Assembly (NCBI RefSeq): GCF_004571025.1 | Contig: NZ_SPQT01000002.1 | Span: 558,001 to 622,000, forward strand | Source of the DNA: Bradyrhizobium niftali | GTDB taxonomy: Bacteria > Pseudomonadota > Alphaproteobacteria > Rhizobiales > Xanthobacteraceae | Length of the DNA: 64,000 nucleotides | Reading direction: 5' to 3' | In this document: piece by piece, positions 7,767-15,302 of the stretch | How the letters are laid out: each line of letters opens with the position of its first letter | Position numbering within the stretch: the stretch's first letter is position 1 | The notes under the pieces: model-generated | The model's input: the letters and a program-made list of their open reading frames with translations, nothing else | Told to the model about the DNA's origin: nothing | Database searches by the model: none | Program-made: the position numbers and the translations under genes

Positions 7767-8780
7767 TCAGCGCGTCGTCGTGGCTGCCTGCGCTTCCGCT
7801 TCGGACGCCAGCTCAAGCTGGCGGTGCGAGGCGTGGAAGACGTCGTGGACGAGGCCGATCTTCTCCATGCCCAAGATGATCAGGCCGTTGAGATCGATCT
7901 CCCACCAGGCGTGCGAGAGATAGGCGTCCCGCGGGAAGCGGTGATGGTTGTTGTGCAGGCCCTCGCCGAAGGTGAGGATCGTGGTCACGAACTCGTTGGT
8001 CGAGGCGTCGTCGACCTCGAAGCGGCGATAGCCGTAGGCGTGGCAGACCGAGCCGGTGAGCTGGCTGACGAGGATCAGGAGATAGGCGCGGAGCAGGCCG
8101 GAGAACAGCACGCAGCCGATCATGGCGTGCAGGCCGCCGAAAACGTAGCCGATGACGCCGGGGATGAACACGGCCGACATCCCGTACCAGACCCAGCGCG
8201 TCCGCACGAAGAACATCGCGATCGGATCGGCCAGGATGTCCTTGGCATAGTATTCGTTGTCGGTGGTCGCCTGGTCGAACACCCAGCTGCCCTGGGCGTG
8301 CAGGAAGCCCTTGAACGCGCTGACATAGCGGTTGCCGAAGCCGTCGAATTGCGGGCTGTGGGGATCGCCGACGTCGTCGGCGTAGAGATGATGGCGGCGG
8401 TGGTTGGCGACCCATTTGGCGATCGAGCCCTGCACCGCCATCTGGGCAATGGCGCAGAAGAAGACGCGCATGATCGGGCCGGTGCGGAAGCTGCGATGAA
8501 CGAACAGGCGATGCATGCCGGCGCCGATGCCGAATGTCGTCAGCGCGAACATCCAGGCAAACGTAAACAGCTCCACCTTGCCGATGCCCTGCGTGACGGC
8601 CCAGACGATGCCCGCGACCGCGCCGACGTAGAGGATGCCGAGGAGGAGATAGCTTTCGCGCAGCTTGGCTTTGACGAGCGGTCCCTCGGTCACGACACCG
8701 GGGGGAAGCTGCGGCTTGGCGGCGGTGGGCGCGCTCTGAGTGGTCTCTGCCTGGACGAACTCAGCGTCAGCGATAGTCAT
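7767..8780 (-). CDS. Membrane fatty acid / acyl-CoA desaturase (delta-9 type)
   Basis: A di-iron desaturase that introduces a double bond into saturated acyl chains in the membrane. All three histidine boxes are intact: H90-RLFV-H95, H127-RR-HH131 and H276-NN-HH280. Hydrophobic segments flank them in the usual stearoyl-CoA desaturase pattern. 337 residues. Substrate may be acyl-CoA or acyl-lipid and cannot be decided here. Monocistronic, with about 120 bp upstream to the PilZ gene. Confidence 0.93.
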   Translation of the reverse strand: MTIADAEFVQAETTQSAPTAAKPQLPPGVVTEGPLVKAKLRESYLLLGILYVGAVAGIVWAVTQGIGKVELFTFAWMFALTTFGIGAGMHRLFVHRSFRTGPIMRVFFCAIAQMAVQGSIAKWVANHRRHHLYADDVGDPHSPQFDGFGNRYVSAFKGFLHAQGSWVFDQATTDNEYYAKDILADPIAMFFVRTRWVWYGMSAVFIPGVIGYVFGGLHAMIGCVLFSGLLRAYLLILVSQLTGSVCHAYGYRRFEVDDASTNEFVTTILTFGEGLHNNHHRFPRDAYLSHAWWEIDLNGLIILGMEKIGLVHDVFHASHRQLELASEAEAQAATTTR

Positions 8781-8902
8781 TCGGGACTTCCAAATAGGCT
8801 AGGCCCGCAATGATTGCGGACGGACTGGGTCACACCCTATCGCGCAGGGGTCGCAACCTCCAGTATTTAGTTAAGAAAGAGTTAAGATGAGGCCGGGCCG
8901 GC

Positions 8903-9580
8903 TCAGGCCGACTGTTGCAGGGGCGAGCGCACGATCAGGCGGACGAGGTCGTCCCGCTGCTGCTTCACGGCGAATTTGACCGCAAAGCCGTTGTCGAATT
9001 TGCGGATGACGCGCCCGACGCAGGCGCCGACCGCAAGCGCGGTTCCGACCGGTGGGTCGTATTCGCAGGATATGGCGACGCCGGCCGTGGAGACGTCGAT
9101 GATGAAGCAGGGATGGATGCTGCCGTCGGCGAGCGTCAGGAACGTGTGCGAGACCTGCGGAACGAAGCGGGCGTCATTCCGCAGCTCCTGGACGTTGGCG
9201 TCCTTCTGCTTTTTCTCCAGCCAGGTCAGCTTCTCCGACATCCAGGCGCGCCGCGCGCGCGTCATGTCGAGTTCCATCAGGAAGCCCGACTTCAGCGTCG
9301 CGCTGATCGTGCACTGGAATTCGCCGAAATCCTGGAAATAGGAGGTCACGCGCTCGCCGATCTTGCCGACGACGGGCACGTCCACGATCATGCGGAACGG
9401 CGAGACGCGCTTGGTCCGGCAGGCGAAGGTGCGGAGCTTACCCTCGCAATCGTACCAGCGCGGCAGCGAGTAGCTGCCGCTCACGGTGACTTCCACTGCA
9501 CGCTGCCTGAGGAATTCTGCGACGGACATCAGCGCCAATCGGGTTGCGGAGTATTTCCGTAATTCAACGGTAGCGGTCAA
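8903..9580 (-). CDS. PilZ domain protein (probably two PilZ-like modules)
   Basis: 225 residues. The C-terminal part contains RNDARFVPQ, DVSTAGVAISCEY and GRVIRKFDNGFAVKF, matching a PilZ fold that commonly binds cyclic di-GMP. An N-terminal segment (FACRTKRVSPFRMIVD then a second beta-rich stretch) resembles a second, degenerate PilZ. The first possible start is a TTG at 9580; an ATG at 9529 (MSVAEFLRQ) is a credible alternative. Likely a c-di-GMP receptor of unknown output. Confidence 0.8.
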   Translation of the reverse strand: MTATVELRKYSATRLALMSVAEFLRQRAVEVTVSGSYSLPRWYDCEGKLRTFACRTKRVSPFRMIVDVPVVGKIGERVTSYFQDFGEFQCTISATLKSGFLMELDMTRARRAWMSEKLTWLEKKQKDANVQELRNDARFVPQVSHTFLTLADGSIHPCFIIDVSTAGVAISCEYDPPVGTALAVGACVGRVIRKFDNGFAVKFAVKQQRDDLVRLIVRSPLQQSA

Positions 9581-9728
9581 AGTCTAAGCAAATGATACCG
9601 TCGCTCATGAGCGGGGGTAAATTTCCGGTAAACGCGCGGCTCGGTCGTGCACCTGGACAAGCGGCATAAGGTCCCGATTACGGGCACGCGAATTCACAAC
9701 ATCGAGAGCGACGGTGCGGCCGCAGCGT

Positions 9729-10388
9729 TCAGAGAGATCCGAGCAGAACGAGACAAGCCAGCAAGGCCACGGCAATGATGAGCCTGATCGTCGTCCAGGC
9801 CAGACTCTCCGCACCGATCTCCAATCCGAGCCACGGCAATGCGCGCCGCAGCGCGCGCGTTGCGAATGCTTCGACGATGGCGAGCGCGAGGGCGATGCCG
9901 GCAAGGAACGACCATGACTCGGCCGGGGGTATCCACGGCACCAGCCAGGCCGGCACAGTGTCTTTGAGGGATGCGAGCAGCGCGAACCATCCGAACAGGT
10001 ATGCGAAGTTCTTGATGATGTCGGGTCCGACCGCACCGGGCTCGAACCGGATGCCGATCGCTGCGAGCGCGCGTTCGATGCGCTCACCGTCGGCGAAGAA
10101 GAGAAAGGCGCCGAGGTAGAGCGGAATGCGCGACATGAAGAGGAGGGCCATCAGCCCGAACAGAACCGCGTTGCCGAAGGCGTCGCCGAGAATGTCCTTG
10201 CCGCTCGCGCGCGAGAGCTCCGGCGCGGTCGCGGCCTGGCGCTGCGGAAGCGACCTGGCCCGCGCCATGTGCTCCAGCATCCTGGCGCGCCGGTCCGGTG
10301 CGTAGGGCGTCGCGCGATGCATCCAGGGCGGCGGCGCCGGCGAGGCAACGCCGGCTTGGCCGTCCGAGGGGGATTTGGGCTGTTCCAT
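9729..10388 (-). CDS. Integral membrane protein of unknown function
   Basis: 219 residues from the ATG at 10388 (MEQPKSPSDG). The first 75 residues are Pro/Arg-rich and cytoplasmic-looking, followed by four or five hydrophobic segments (AVLFGLMALLFMSRIPLYLG; FAYLFGWFALLA; FLAGIALALAIVEAF; IRLIIAVALLACLVLLGSL). No family recognised. Confidence 0.7.
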   Translation of the reverse strand: MEQPKSPSDGQAGVASPAPPPWMHRATPYAPDRRARMLEHMARARSLPQRQAATAPELSRASGKDILGDAFGNAVLFGLMALLFMSRIPLYLGAFLFFADGERIERALAAIGIRFEPGAVGPDIIKNFAYLFGWFALLASLKDTVPAWLVPWIPPAESWSFLAGIALALAIVEAFATRALRRALPWLGLEIGAESLAWTTIRLIIAVALLACLVLLGSL

Positions 10389-10493
10389 GGGCCTGCACCG
10401 GTTCCGATCGGATGTTGGTCGGAGGTGAGGGCCGGGGAAGTTCACGGGTATGGCGGTGAATGTCGCCGCATCGGCCGCGCGCCGTCGCGCGGA

Positions 10494-10568
10494 TGGCGCT
10501 CCCTAGCGGAATCGAACCGCTCTCTCCACCGTGAAAGGGTGGCGTCCTAACCGATAGACGAAGGGAGC
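10494..10568 (-). tRNA. tRNA-Glu (anticodon UUC)
   Basis: The minus strand folds as a complete cloverleaf. Acceptor GCTCCCT pairs with AGGGAGC, the anticodon stem CCACC/GGTGG encloses CTTTCAC (anticodon TTC), and the T loop contains GGTTCGATTCC. CCA is encoded. 75 nt. Confidence 0.96.
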
Positions 10569-10644
10569 AAACGCTAAGCCCCGCCGCTTTTGACGGCACG
10601 GCCGCCGCCGCTCGAGTCGTGCCCGGCGGCTTGCAGCGGGCGAA

Positions 10645-10673
10645 CGTATAGTGGCCTTTCGGCCCGTGGGCAA
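10645..10673 (-). promoter_or_regulatory. Promoter of the tRNA-Glu gene
   Basis: Minus-strand TTGCCC (10668-10673) and TATACG (10645-10650) are separated by 17 bp, a good sigma-70 match about 75 bp upstream of the tRNA 5' end. Confidence 0.55.
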
Positions 10674-10792
10674 GCCGTTCGGGAACGGTCTTTTGGAACC
10701 GTGGATAGCGCGTCAAGGGGATGATTCGGAGCCGATTTCAACGGTTTCTTAGGGGGCTCTGAGATAGCGCTGGAGCGGGAGATTTCACGCCA

Positions 10793-11047
10793 ATGCCACC
10801 GCCCAAGAAGCGCGCAGCCCGCAAGCTGCTGTCGCAGCACGCCTGGATCACGCTCGAGGGCGGATTCGCGGCGCGGCATTGCCTGGTCCAGGACATCTCG
10901 AGTTCGGGTGCCAAGATCACCCTGGACGAGGACGCGAGCCAGCTTCCGGGGGTGATCCGGCTGGCCTTCGCGCGCGATGCCCGCACCGGACGGAACTGCC
11001 AGGTGGTCTGGCGCCGCGGCAAGTCGGCCGGGATCAAGTTCATCTGA
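10793..11047 (+). CDS. Minimal PilZ domain protein
   Basis: 84 residues, essentially one PilZ domain: AARKLLSQHAWITLEGGF, then CLVQDISSSGAKITL (the conserved D/NxSxxG element), ending with VVWRRGKSAGIKFI. The RxxxR motif that usually contacts c-di-GMP is only loosely represented at the N-terminus (KKRAAR), so ligand binding is uncertain. Confidence 0.82.
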   Translation: MPPPKKRAARKLLSQHAWITLEGGFAARHCLVQDISSSGAKITLDEDASQLPGVIRLAFARDARTGRNCQVVWRRGKSAGIKFI

Positions 11048-11104
11048 CATCGCGCCAGCGCTAGCCGCATGGCGCGCGCCGCCTCGCCGGGCTAGAACGC
11101 CGGG

Positions 11105-11350
11105 ATGCGCACGCCGCTCCTCATCCTGATCTCGTTGCTGGCCACGTCCGCGGCCGCGGCCGATCGCCCGCGCCTTCCGGCCGCCGAGCGGCCGCAGGCG
11201 GGCAAGACCTTGCCGCTGAAGGGCACGGGCGGGACGGCGAAGGCGAATTCCTGCGCCTCGTATGGAGTTGGCTTCACCATGATCGAGGCAACCGGGACCT
11301 GCGTGAAGGTCGGCGGCTCGATCCGCGGCGATGCCGCGGTCCGGCGTTGA
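11105..11350 (+). CDS. Small exported protein with a porin-like N-terminal motif
   Basis: 81 residues with a signal peptide (RTPLLILISLLATSAAAAD). The segment CASYGVGFTMIEATGTCVKV followed by GGSIRGDA closely resembles the first beta-strand region of alphaproteobacterial porins (consensus around YGAGF...TCIKIGG.VR), including two cysteines. The protein stops right after that motif, so it cannot be a full 16-strand porin. It may be a decayed porin or a short stand-alone derivative. Followed by a small membrane protein on the same strand. Confidence 0.7.
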   Translation: MRTPLLILISLLATSAAAADRPRLPAAERPQAGKTLPLKGTGGTAKANSCASYGVGFTMIEATGTCVKVGGSIRGDAAVRR

Positions 11351-11355
11351 GCCGC

Positions 11356-11523
11356 ATGCCGCCGGATCTGTTGCGCCTCGATATCGTCGTCCCCGTGCTG
11401 ATGTATTGCGCGCTGCTGTGGTGGGTCGGCCGCGGCCTGAGCTGGACCGCGCGGCTCGCCACCGCGGTCGTGACGCTGGTGCTGATCATCTGCGTGCTGC
11501 TGGTCGAGCGCGGCTGGGGCTAG
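11356..11523 (+). CDS. Small two-helix membrane protein
   Basis: 55 residues (MPPDLLRLDIVVP...), with two hydrophobic segments (VVPVLMYCALLWWVG; ATAVVTLVLIICVLLV). The ATG lies five bases after the stop of the porin-like gene, suggesting coupling. No family recognised. Confidence 0.55.
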   Translation: MPPDLLRLDIVVPVLMYCALLWWVGRGLSWTARLATAVVTLVLIICVLLVERGWG

Positions 11524-11658
11524 GCCGCCCCCTCAAAACAAAAAAATGCGAAAACAACCCCATGCACAGTAGCCGTCAAGTGCGGGCGTGACGCCGGCCG
11601 GCCGCGCCAAAACGGCGATTCATCGCATGCTCATCGCAGCTTAAGCCGCATCAGCGGC

Positions 11659-12297
11659 TCACGACATAGGCGGCGCGACAAACTGTGCAAATCCGGGGCG
11701 TTTGCCGAGCTCGGCAAGCCAGCGCGTCAGGTTAGGCTGCGCCGGCCGGGTGATGCCCTCGACGCCGAGCCAGCGCCGCGCATAGGAGCCGATCGCGATA
11801 TCGGCGAGCGTGAACTGCTCGCCCTCCATGAAGCGGCGCGTGGAGAGCAGGCGGTCGGCGATCGCCCAGACCTCGGCGGCGGCATCGGCATCGCGCTGCA
11901 CCTGGATCATGTCGCGCTCGGCGGGTGCCGTGCGCACGATGCCCCAGAACACCGGGCGGTCGACCGGCTGCACCGCCGACAGCGTCCAGTCGAGCCAGCG
12001 GTCGACGGACGTGCGCAGCTTCGGCGCTTCCGGATAGATCGGCGTGCCGCGTCCATGCGCGAGGCAGAGATAGCGCATGATGGAATTCGATTCCCACAGC
12101 ACGAAGTCGCCCTCGACCAGCGTCGGGATCCGCGCATTCAGGTTCATCGCGAGATACTCGGCCTCGCGGGTCTTGCCGTATTGCATGCCAGCATCGATGC
12201 GCTCGTAGGGCAGGCCGAGCTCGGTGAGGCACCACAGCACCTTCTGCACGTTGACCGAATTGGCGCGGCCCCAGATCGTCAGCTTGGTGTCAGGCAT
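11659..12297 (-). CDS. Glutathione S-transferase family protein
   Basis: 212 residues with an N-terminal thioredoxin-like domain (KLTIWGRANSVNVQKVLW; the cis-proline region ARIPTLVEGD; the glutathione gamma-Glu contact ESNSIMRYL) and a C-terminal helical domain (FTLADIAIG). Cytosolic detoxification or thiol chemistry is expected; the specific substrate is unknown. Confidence 0.9.
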   Translation of the reverse strand: MPDTKLTIWGRANSVNVQKVLWCLTELGLPYERIDAGMQYGKTREAEYLAMNLNARIPTLVEGDFVLWESNSIMRYLCLAHGRGTPIYPEAPKLRTSVDRWLDWTLSAVQPVDRPVFWGIVRTAPAERDMIQVQRDADAAAEVWAIADRLLSTRRFMEGEQFTLADIAIGSYARRWLGVEGITRPAQPNLTRWLAELGKRPGFAQFVAPPMS

Positions 12298-12385
12298 GAA
12301 GCTCCTCCCGCGGCGTTCTCAGTTGTGCGGGTGATAGCGGAATTTCCTGTGTCGGACGACGGCGATTGCGGCGCGCCCCTCATGC

Positions 12386-12413
12386 AAAAAGCTCCGCCAT
12401 GGGCAGAGCTTTC
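12386..12413 (-). terminator. Intrinsic terminator of the 26-residue ORF
   Basis: Minus-strand hairpin AAAGCTCTGCC / GGCGGAGCTTT (one G-U pair) followed by T-rich sequence, just downstream of the small membrane protein at 12435-12515. Confidence 0.7.
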
Positions 12414-12434
12414 ATTGCAGGTTGAACCAGTTCG

Positions 12435-12515
12435 TCAGTGGCCGAAGAACAGCCACAGCAGAATGATCACCGGGATCGGCACGCCCAGCATCCACAACAA
12501 CAATCCTCGTCCCAT
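12435..12515 (-). CDS. Very small membrane protein (26 residues)
   Basis: GGAGGAGG precedes an ATG opening MGRGLLLWMLGVPIPVIILL and ending FFGH. Nearly all of it is one transmembrane helix. The strong ribosome-binding site and the matching downstream terminator make it a credible transcription unit despite the length. I recall similar tiny proteins in rhizobial genomes; function unknown. Confidence 0.65.
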   Translation of the reverse strand: MGRGLLLWMLGVPIPVIILLWLFFGH

Positions 12516-12587
12516 TGCGTCCTCCTCCAATCATATTTGTCGAGGAGTGAACGTGCGCGGTGAGGGCTTGTTCCTATGGAAAAGGCC

Positions 12588-13040
12588 CTACCAGTGGCCG
12601 GTGTTCGGCATCGACGACCACGGCTCCTGCGGCGCTTTCGGCTCGCCCTTCTGGAGCAGCTCGATCGAGTGCAGATCGGGCGAGCGGACGAAGGCCATGT
12701 TGCCGTCGCGCGGCGGGCGATTGATGGTGACACCGGCCTTCATCAGCTTCTCGCAAGTGGCATAGATGTCGTCGACCTCATAGGCGAGATGGCCGAAGAA
12801 GCGGTCCTCGCCGTACTTCTCCTCGTCCCAATTGTAGGTGAGCTCGACCAGCGGCGCGCCGCGGCTCGAGGGCTGCTTCTTCAGCGCCTCGAGATCGTCA
12901 GCCGAGCACAGGAAGACGAGCGTGAAACGCCCCTTGTCGTTCTCGATCCGCCGCACCTCCTTCAAGCCCAGCGCATCCTGGTAAAACTTCAGCGCGACAT
13001 CGAGATTGCGCACGCGCAGCATGGTGTGGAGATATCGCAT
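12588..13040 (-). CDS. gloA: Lactoylglutathione lyase (glyoxalase I)
   Basis: Converts the methylglyoxal-glutathione hemithioacetal to S-lactoylglutathione. 150 residues with a duplicated VOC fold: TMLRVRNLDVALKFYQDALG, then HLAYEVDDIYATCEKLM, and a metal-ligand Glu in SPDLHSIELLQ. The start is the ATG at 13040 (MRYLHTML), with AAGGGAG upstream; extensions to 13115 look non-coding. Confidence 0.93.
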   Translation of the reverse strand: MRYLHTMLRVRNLDVALKFYQDALGLKEVRRIENDKGRFTLVFLCSADDLEALKKQPSSRGAPLVELTYNWDEEKYGEDRFFGHLAYEVDDIYATCEKLMKAGVTINRPPRDGNMAFVRSPDLHSIELLQKGEPKAPQEPWSSMPNTGHW

Positions 13041-13392
13041 GGTTGTTGCTCCCTTGAACGGATGGAGGGTTTTTGGTTTCGGGCGGGGGCGATGAATAGC
13101 AGCAAAATGCGACAAGGGGCAGGGGGCGTTTGCACATGCGCGTGAGGGTGAAATGGGGCTGTGAGGTCAACCAGCAAAGCGTTGAACTAGAGCCATGGCC
13201 GGCGGCGGCGAATACACTCAATGCACGGTCACCGCACAATCCCAAGCTGAGGCAGCTCCTTCGCTAAGCGCTCAATTTGTGGCTGCCAGCTCGCCAAATT
13301 TCCGCTCTTGCGCCGTACCCCGATGCTTGCCAACCGAAAATGCCCGAACCCTCGGCAGTTGAACCCCACCGGAGGCGGGGCGACTAAACGCA
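13041..13392. other. Non-coding stretch with a diverged repeat end
   Basis: About 350 bp before the small membrane protein operon. At 13210-13242 there is a diverged copy of the right end of the inverted-repeat element found at 14724-14834. At 13325-13339, GCTTGCCAACCGAAA matches 14839-14853 exactly, upstream of the paralogous gene. No gene seen. Confidence 0.5.
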
Positions 13393-13593
13393 ATGGCCGC
13401 GATCCTTGCAGAACTCCTGTTTGATCTCATCAAAAGCCTCGTCGGTAGCTGGCTGAGACAGGCTGCGGTGGCTATTTGTGCGTGGCTCGATACGAAGATT
13501 CACGGCCGCGCCGCACGCTTTGTCGTAGGCGGCGTTCTCGGGATCGCCGCCTATTTCCTTATTCCTGTTGTCGCCGGCCTGCTGGGGTTGTGA
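13393..13593 (+). CDS. Small membrane protein, copy A of a 66-residue paralog pair
   Basis: 66 residues, with an amphipathic N-terminal half and a C-terminal transmembrane helix (FVVGGVLGIAAYFLIPVVAG). It aligns without gaps to the 66-residue protein at 14907-15107: W20, W31-L32-D33, K35-I36, R39-A40-A41, V44 and G46 are identical. The upstream DNA is also related. Its stop overlaps the next start (TGATG). Function unknown. Confidence 0.72.
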   Translation: MAAILAELLFDLIKSLVGSWLRQAAVAICAWLDTKIHGRAARFVVGGVLGIAAYFLIPVVAGLLGL

Positions 13594-13856
13594 TGCCCTC
13601 CGTGAAGGCGAACCTCATCATCGCATTGGCCATCGGGGCGCTCATCTCGTCAGGGCTGCTCGTCCTGGAGCCGCTAACCGACTACGCTTTTCTTTCGCTG
13701 GAGTGGCCTGGCGTCACCGCAGCCTATTTTTTCTGGGGAGCGGTCGGAGGCAGCGCCTTCGCAGGGATCGCTATTTCCTGGGTCGTGAATGCACTGACCT
13801 ATGGTCTCGGTGCTTTCGCCATTCTCAGCGTTTTGAAGCTGCTGAGGGCAGCATGA
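13593..13856 (+). CDS. Small polytopic membrane protein
   Basis: 87 residues with three hydrophobic segments (LIIALAIGALISSGLLVL; VTAAYFFWGAVGGSAFAGIA; LTYGLGAFAILSVLKLL). The start overlaps the previous stop, and its own stop overlaps the next start as ATGA, so the three genes form a translationally coupled operon. No known family. Confidence 0.68.
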   Translation: MPSVKANLIIALAIGALISSGLLVLEPLTDYAFLSLEWPGVTAAYFFWGAVGGSAFAGIAISWVVNALTYGLGAFAILSVLKLLRAA

Positions 13857-14110
13857 AACGCTGGCTTCAAAGGATCGGAGAGATAGCGAGGGTTGCAGCG
13901 ATCTGCGGGACCGTCGCGTGGCTTGTGCTTTTGACGAGCTCTCCTCAAGCGCCCGATGCCGCACATCCCGAGCGTTACGCGCACCGGCACGACGTCAGGT
14001 ATGTGAGCGAGGGGACAGAACTGGCTCTGCGAATTCTGCTCGGCTCATCGTTTACTCTGGCCCTGGTGGCGTTTGGATGCCACTTCGCGACCAGGGACAT
14101 GCGGGAGTGA
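13853..14110 (+). CDS. Small membrane protein, third gene of the coupled operon
   Basis: 85 residues beginning MKRWLQRIGEIARV. Two hydrophobic segments (VAAICGTVAWLVLLT; LRILLGSSFTLALVAFGC) flank a polar, His/Arg-containing loop (HPERYAHRHDVRY) probably on the periplasmic side. Overlaps the previous gene by four bases. No family recognised. Confidence 0.65.
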   Translation: MKRWLQRIGEIARVAAICGTVAWLVLLTSSPQAPDAAHPERYAHRHDVRYVSEGTELALRILLGSSFTLALVAFGCHFATRDMRE

Positions 14111-14118
14111 ATTATCCC

Positions 14119-14191
14119 CTGCCGACCGAAGCCCCCTGGAGTCAGAAGGGTGGCGATCGTGAATCAATTTAGTGCACTGTCACCGCAATTC
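14119..14191 (+). repeat. Solo right end of the 111-bp inverted-repeat element
   Basis: This 73-bp stretch is nearly identical to the inner part and right terminal repeat of the full copy (from CTGCCGGCCGAAGCCCCCGG to the ...CACCGTAATT end). The left half is missing. It lies nine bases after the stop of the coupled operon. Confidence 0.75.
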
Positions 14192-14251
14192 TCGTAATTC
14201 CGTAATTCCCGTAGTGCGAAGATCCATACCTCGCTCACACCGTACGGACGT

Positions 14252-14578
14252 TCAGCCGCCGGCGCTGTCCATCATGTAGCTTCGAAAATGCAGATCAAGC
14301 GCGACAGAGCCCGCAGCAACGAGCAGGACGAGGATACTCGCATATGTCAGCGGCTTCCTCACATCTGCACGGAATGACCATGCGCCGAGGCCAAGGAATC
14401 CGATCCCGAAAGCGAGGCTGAACCAGGTCAGGCAGATAGCCAATTGCTGCTCGGCGCGGTCCAGCTGAGACATGAATCCGTCGGGAAATCCCAGCCACGT
14501 GACGAACACCGATAGGCGAGCCGAACCTGCGAACATCAGGACTGCGAGTACGAACGGATAGACGTTCTTGCGTGTCAT
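14252..14578 (-). CDS. Small polytopic membrane protein
   Basis: 108 residues from the ATG at 14578 (MTRKNVYPFV), with three strong hydrophobic segments (FVLAVLMFAGSARLSVFV; LAICLTWFSLAFGIGFLGLG; LTYASILVLLVAAGSVAL). It lies within the repeat-rich patch, opposite in strand to the coupled operon. No family recognised. Confidence 0.65.
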   Translation of the reverse strand: MTRKNVYPFVLAVLMFAGSARLSVFVTWLGFPDGFMSQLDRAEQQLAICLTWFSLAFGIGFLGLGAWSFRADVRKPLTYASILVLLVAAGSVALDLHFRSYMMDSAGG

Positions 14579-14646
14579 GAATTGTCTCGGTTGGGCCGTC
14601 TGGCTATCATGCCGGTCGCACGGCACGCAAACCATGCCGCAAGAAG

Positions 14647-14685
14647 TACGGTGAAAGTGCATTCAATTGGCGCTGTCCGCCAAGC
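14647..14685 (+). repeat. Solo left end of the inverted-repeat element (diverged)
   Basis: TACGGTGAAAGTGCATTCAA followed by TTGGCGCT...CCGCCAAGC matches the left end of the full copy with a few substitutions and a two-base insertion. It is just 77 bp upstream of the full copy, in the same orientation. Confidence 0.65.
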
Positions 14686-14723
14686 GTGCACTGAACCCGC
14701 AGAGCCGGCCGGGTGGGCGATGC

Positions 14724-14834
14724 AATTACGGTGACAGTGCACTCAATTGGCGCTCCCGCCAAGCTGCCGGCCGAAGCCCCCGGAGTCAGAAGGGTGGCGA
14801 TCGTGAATCAATTTAGTGCACTGTCACCGTAATT
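14724..14834. mobile_element. 111-bp MITE-like element with 25-bp terminal inverted repeats
   Basis: The ends 14724-14748 (AATTACGGTGACAGTGCACT...) and 14810-14834 are inverted repeats matching at 24 of 25 positions. There is no internal ORF. Related solo ends occur at about 13210, 14119, 14647 and 16311, so the sequence has been mobile or recombinogenic in this neighbourhood. No clear target-site duplication could be fixed, and no transposase is present in the window. Confidence 0.7.
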
Positions 14835-14906
14835 CAGAGCTTGCCAACCGAAATGGTTAGGTTGGCGGCATTTGAACCCCTACCAGCTTGGTGACGACCA
14901 AACGGC

Positions 14907-15107
14907 ATGGAAAAGGTCGTCCACGATCTGCTGGCGCCAATTGTGAGGTCCTTCATTTCGGACTGGGGCTTCGCGCTGTTTCAGAAGTTGGCGACCTGGC
15001 TTGATGCTAAGATTCCGAGCCGAGCAGCGAAGGTCGTCATAGGGCTGCTTCTCGGTCTGACGGCTATAGCCTCAATCGTGATCGTCACTGCGCTGTCTGG
15101 CTTTTGA
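14907..15107 (+). CDS. Small membrane protein, copy B of the 66-residue paralog pair
   Basis: 66 residues (MEKVVHDLLAPIVRS...). Ungapped paralog of the protein at 13393-13593, with the shared core WLDAKIPSRAAKVVIG and a C-terminal transmembrane helix. Unlike copy A it has no coupled downstream partners. The 15-bp block GCTTGCCAACCGAAA and a TTGAACCCC element recur upstream of both copies. Confidence 0.7.
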   Translation: MEKVVHDLLAPIVRSFISDWGFALFQKLATWLDAKIPSRAAKVVIGLLLGLTAIASIVIVTALSGF

Positions 15108-15302
15108 TGTCCGCGTACCGTCGCTGACAATTATTTCATCGCATGTGTTGACGGCTTCGCTGATTGGACTCAGGCTGTTGCACAGGGCGGGGTTCGGCAT
15201 CTCCATACGCCGCTCCATGCCGGGTTCGTCTCCGGCCAAAACATATTCGACGGGGGAAGCGACCCGGGGCATCTTCCAACGCGACGTTTGAGAGGATCCT
15301 CG

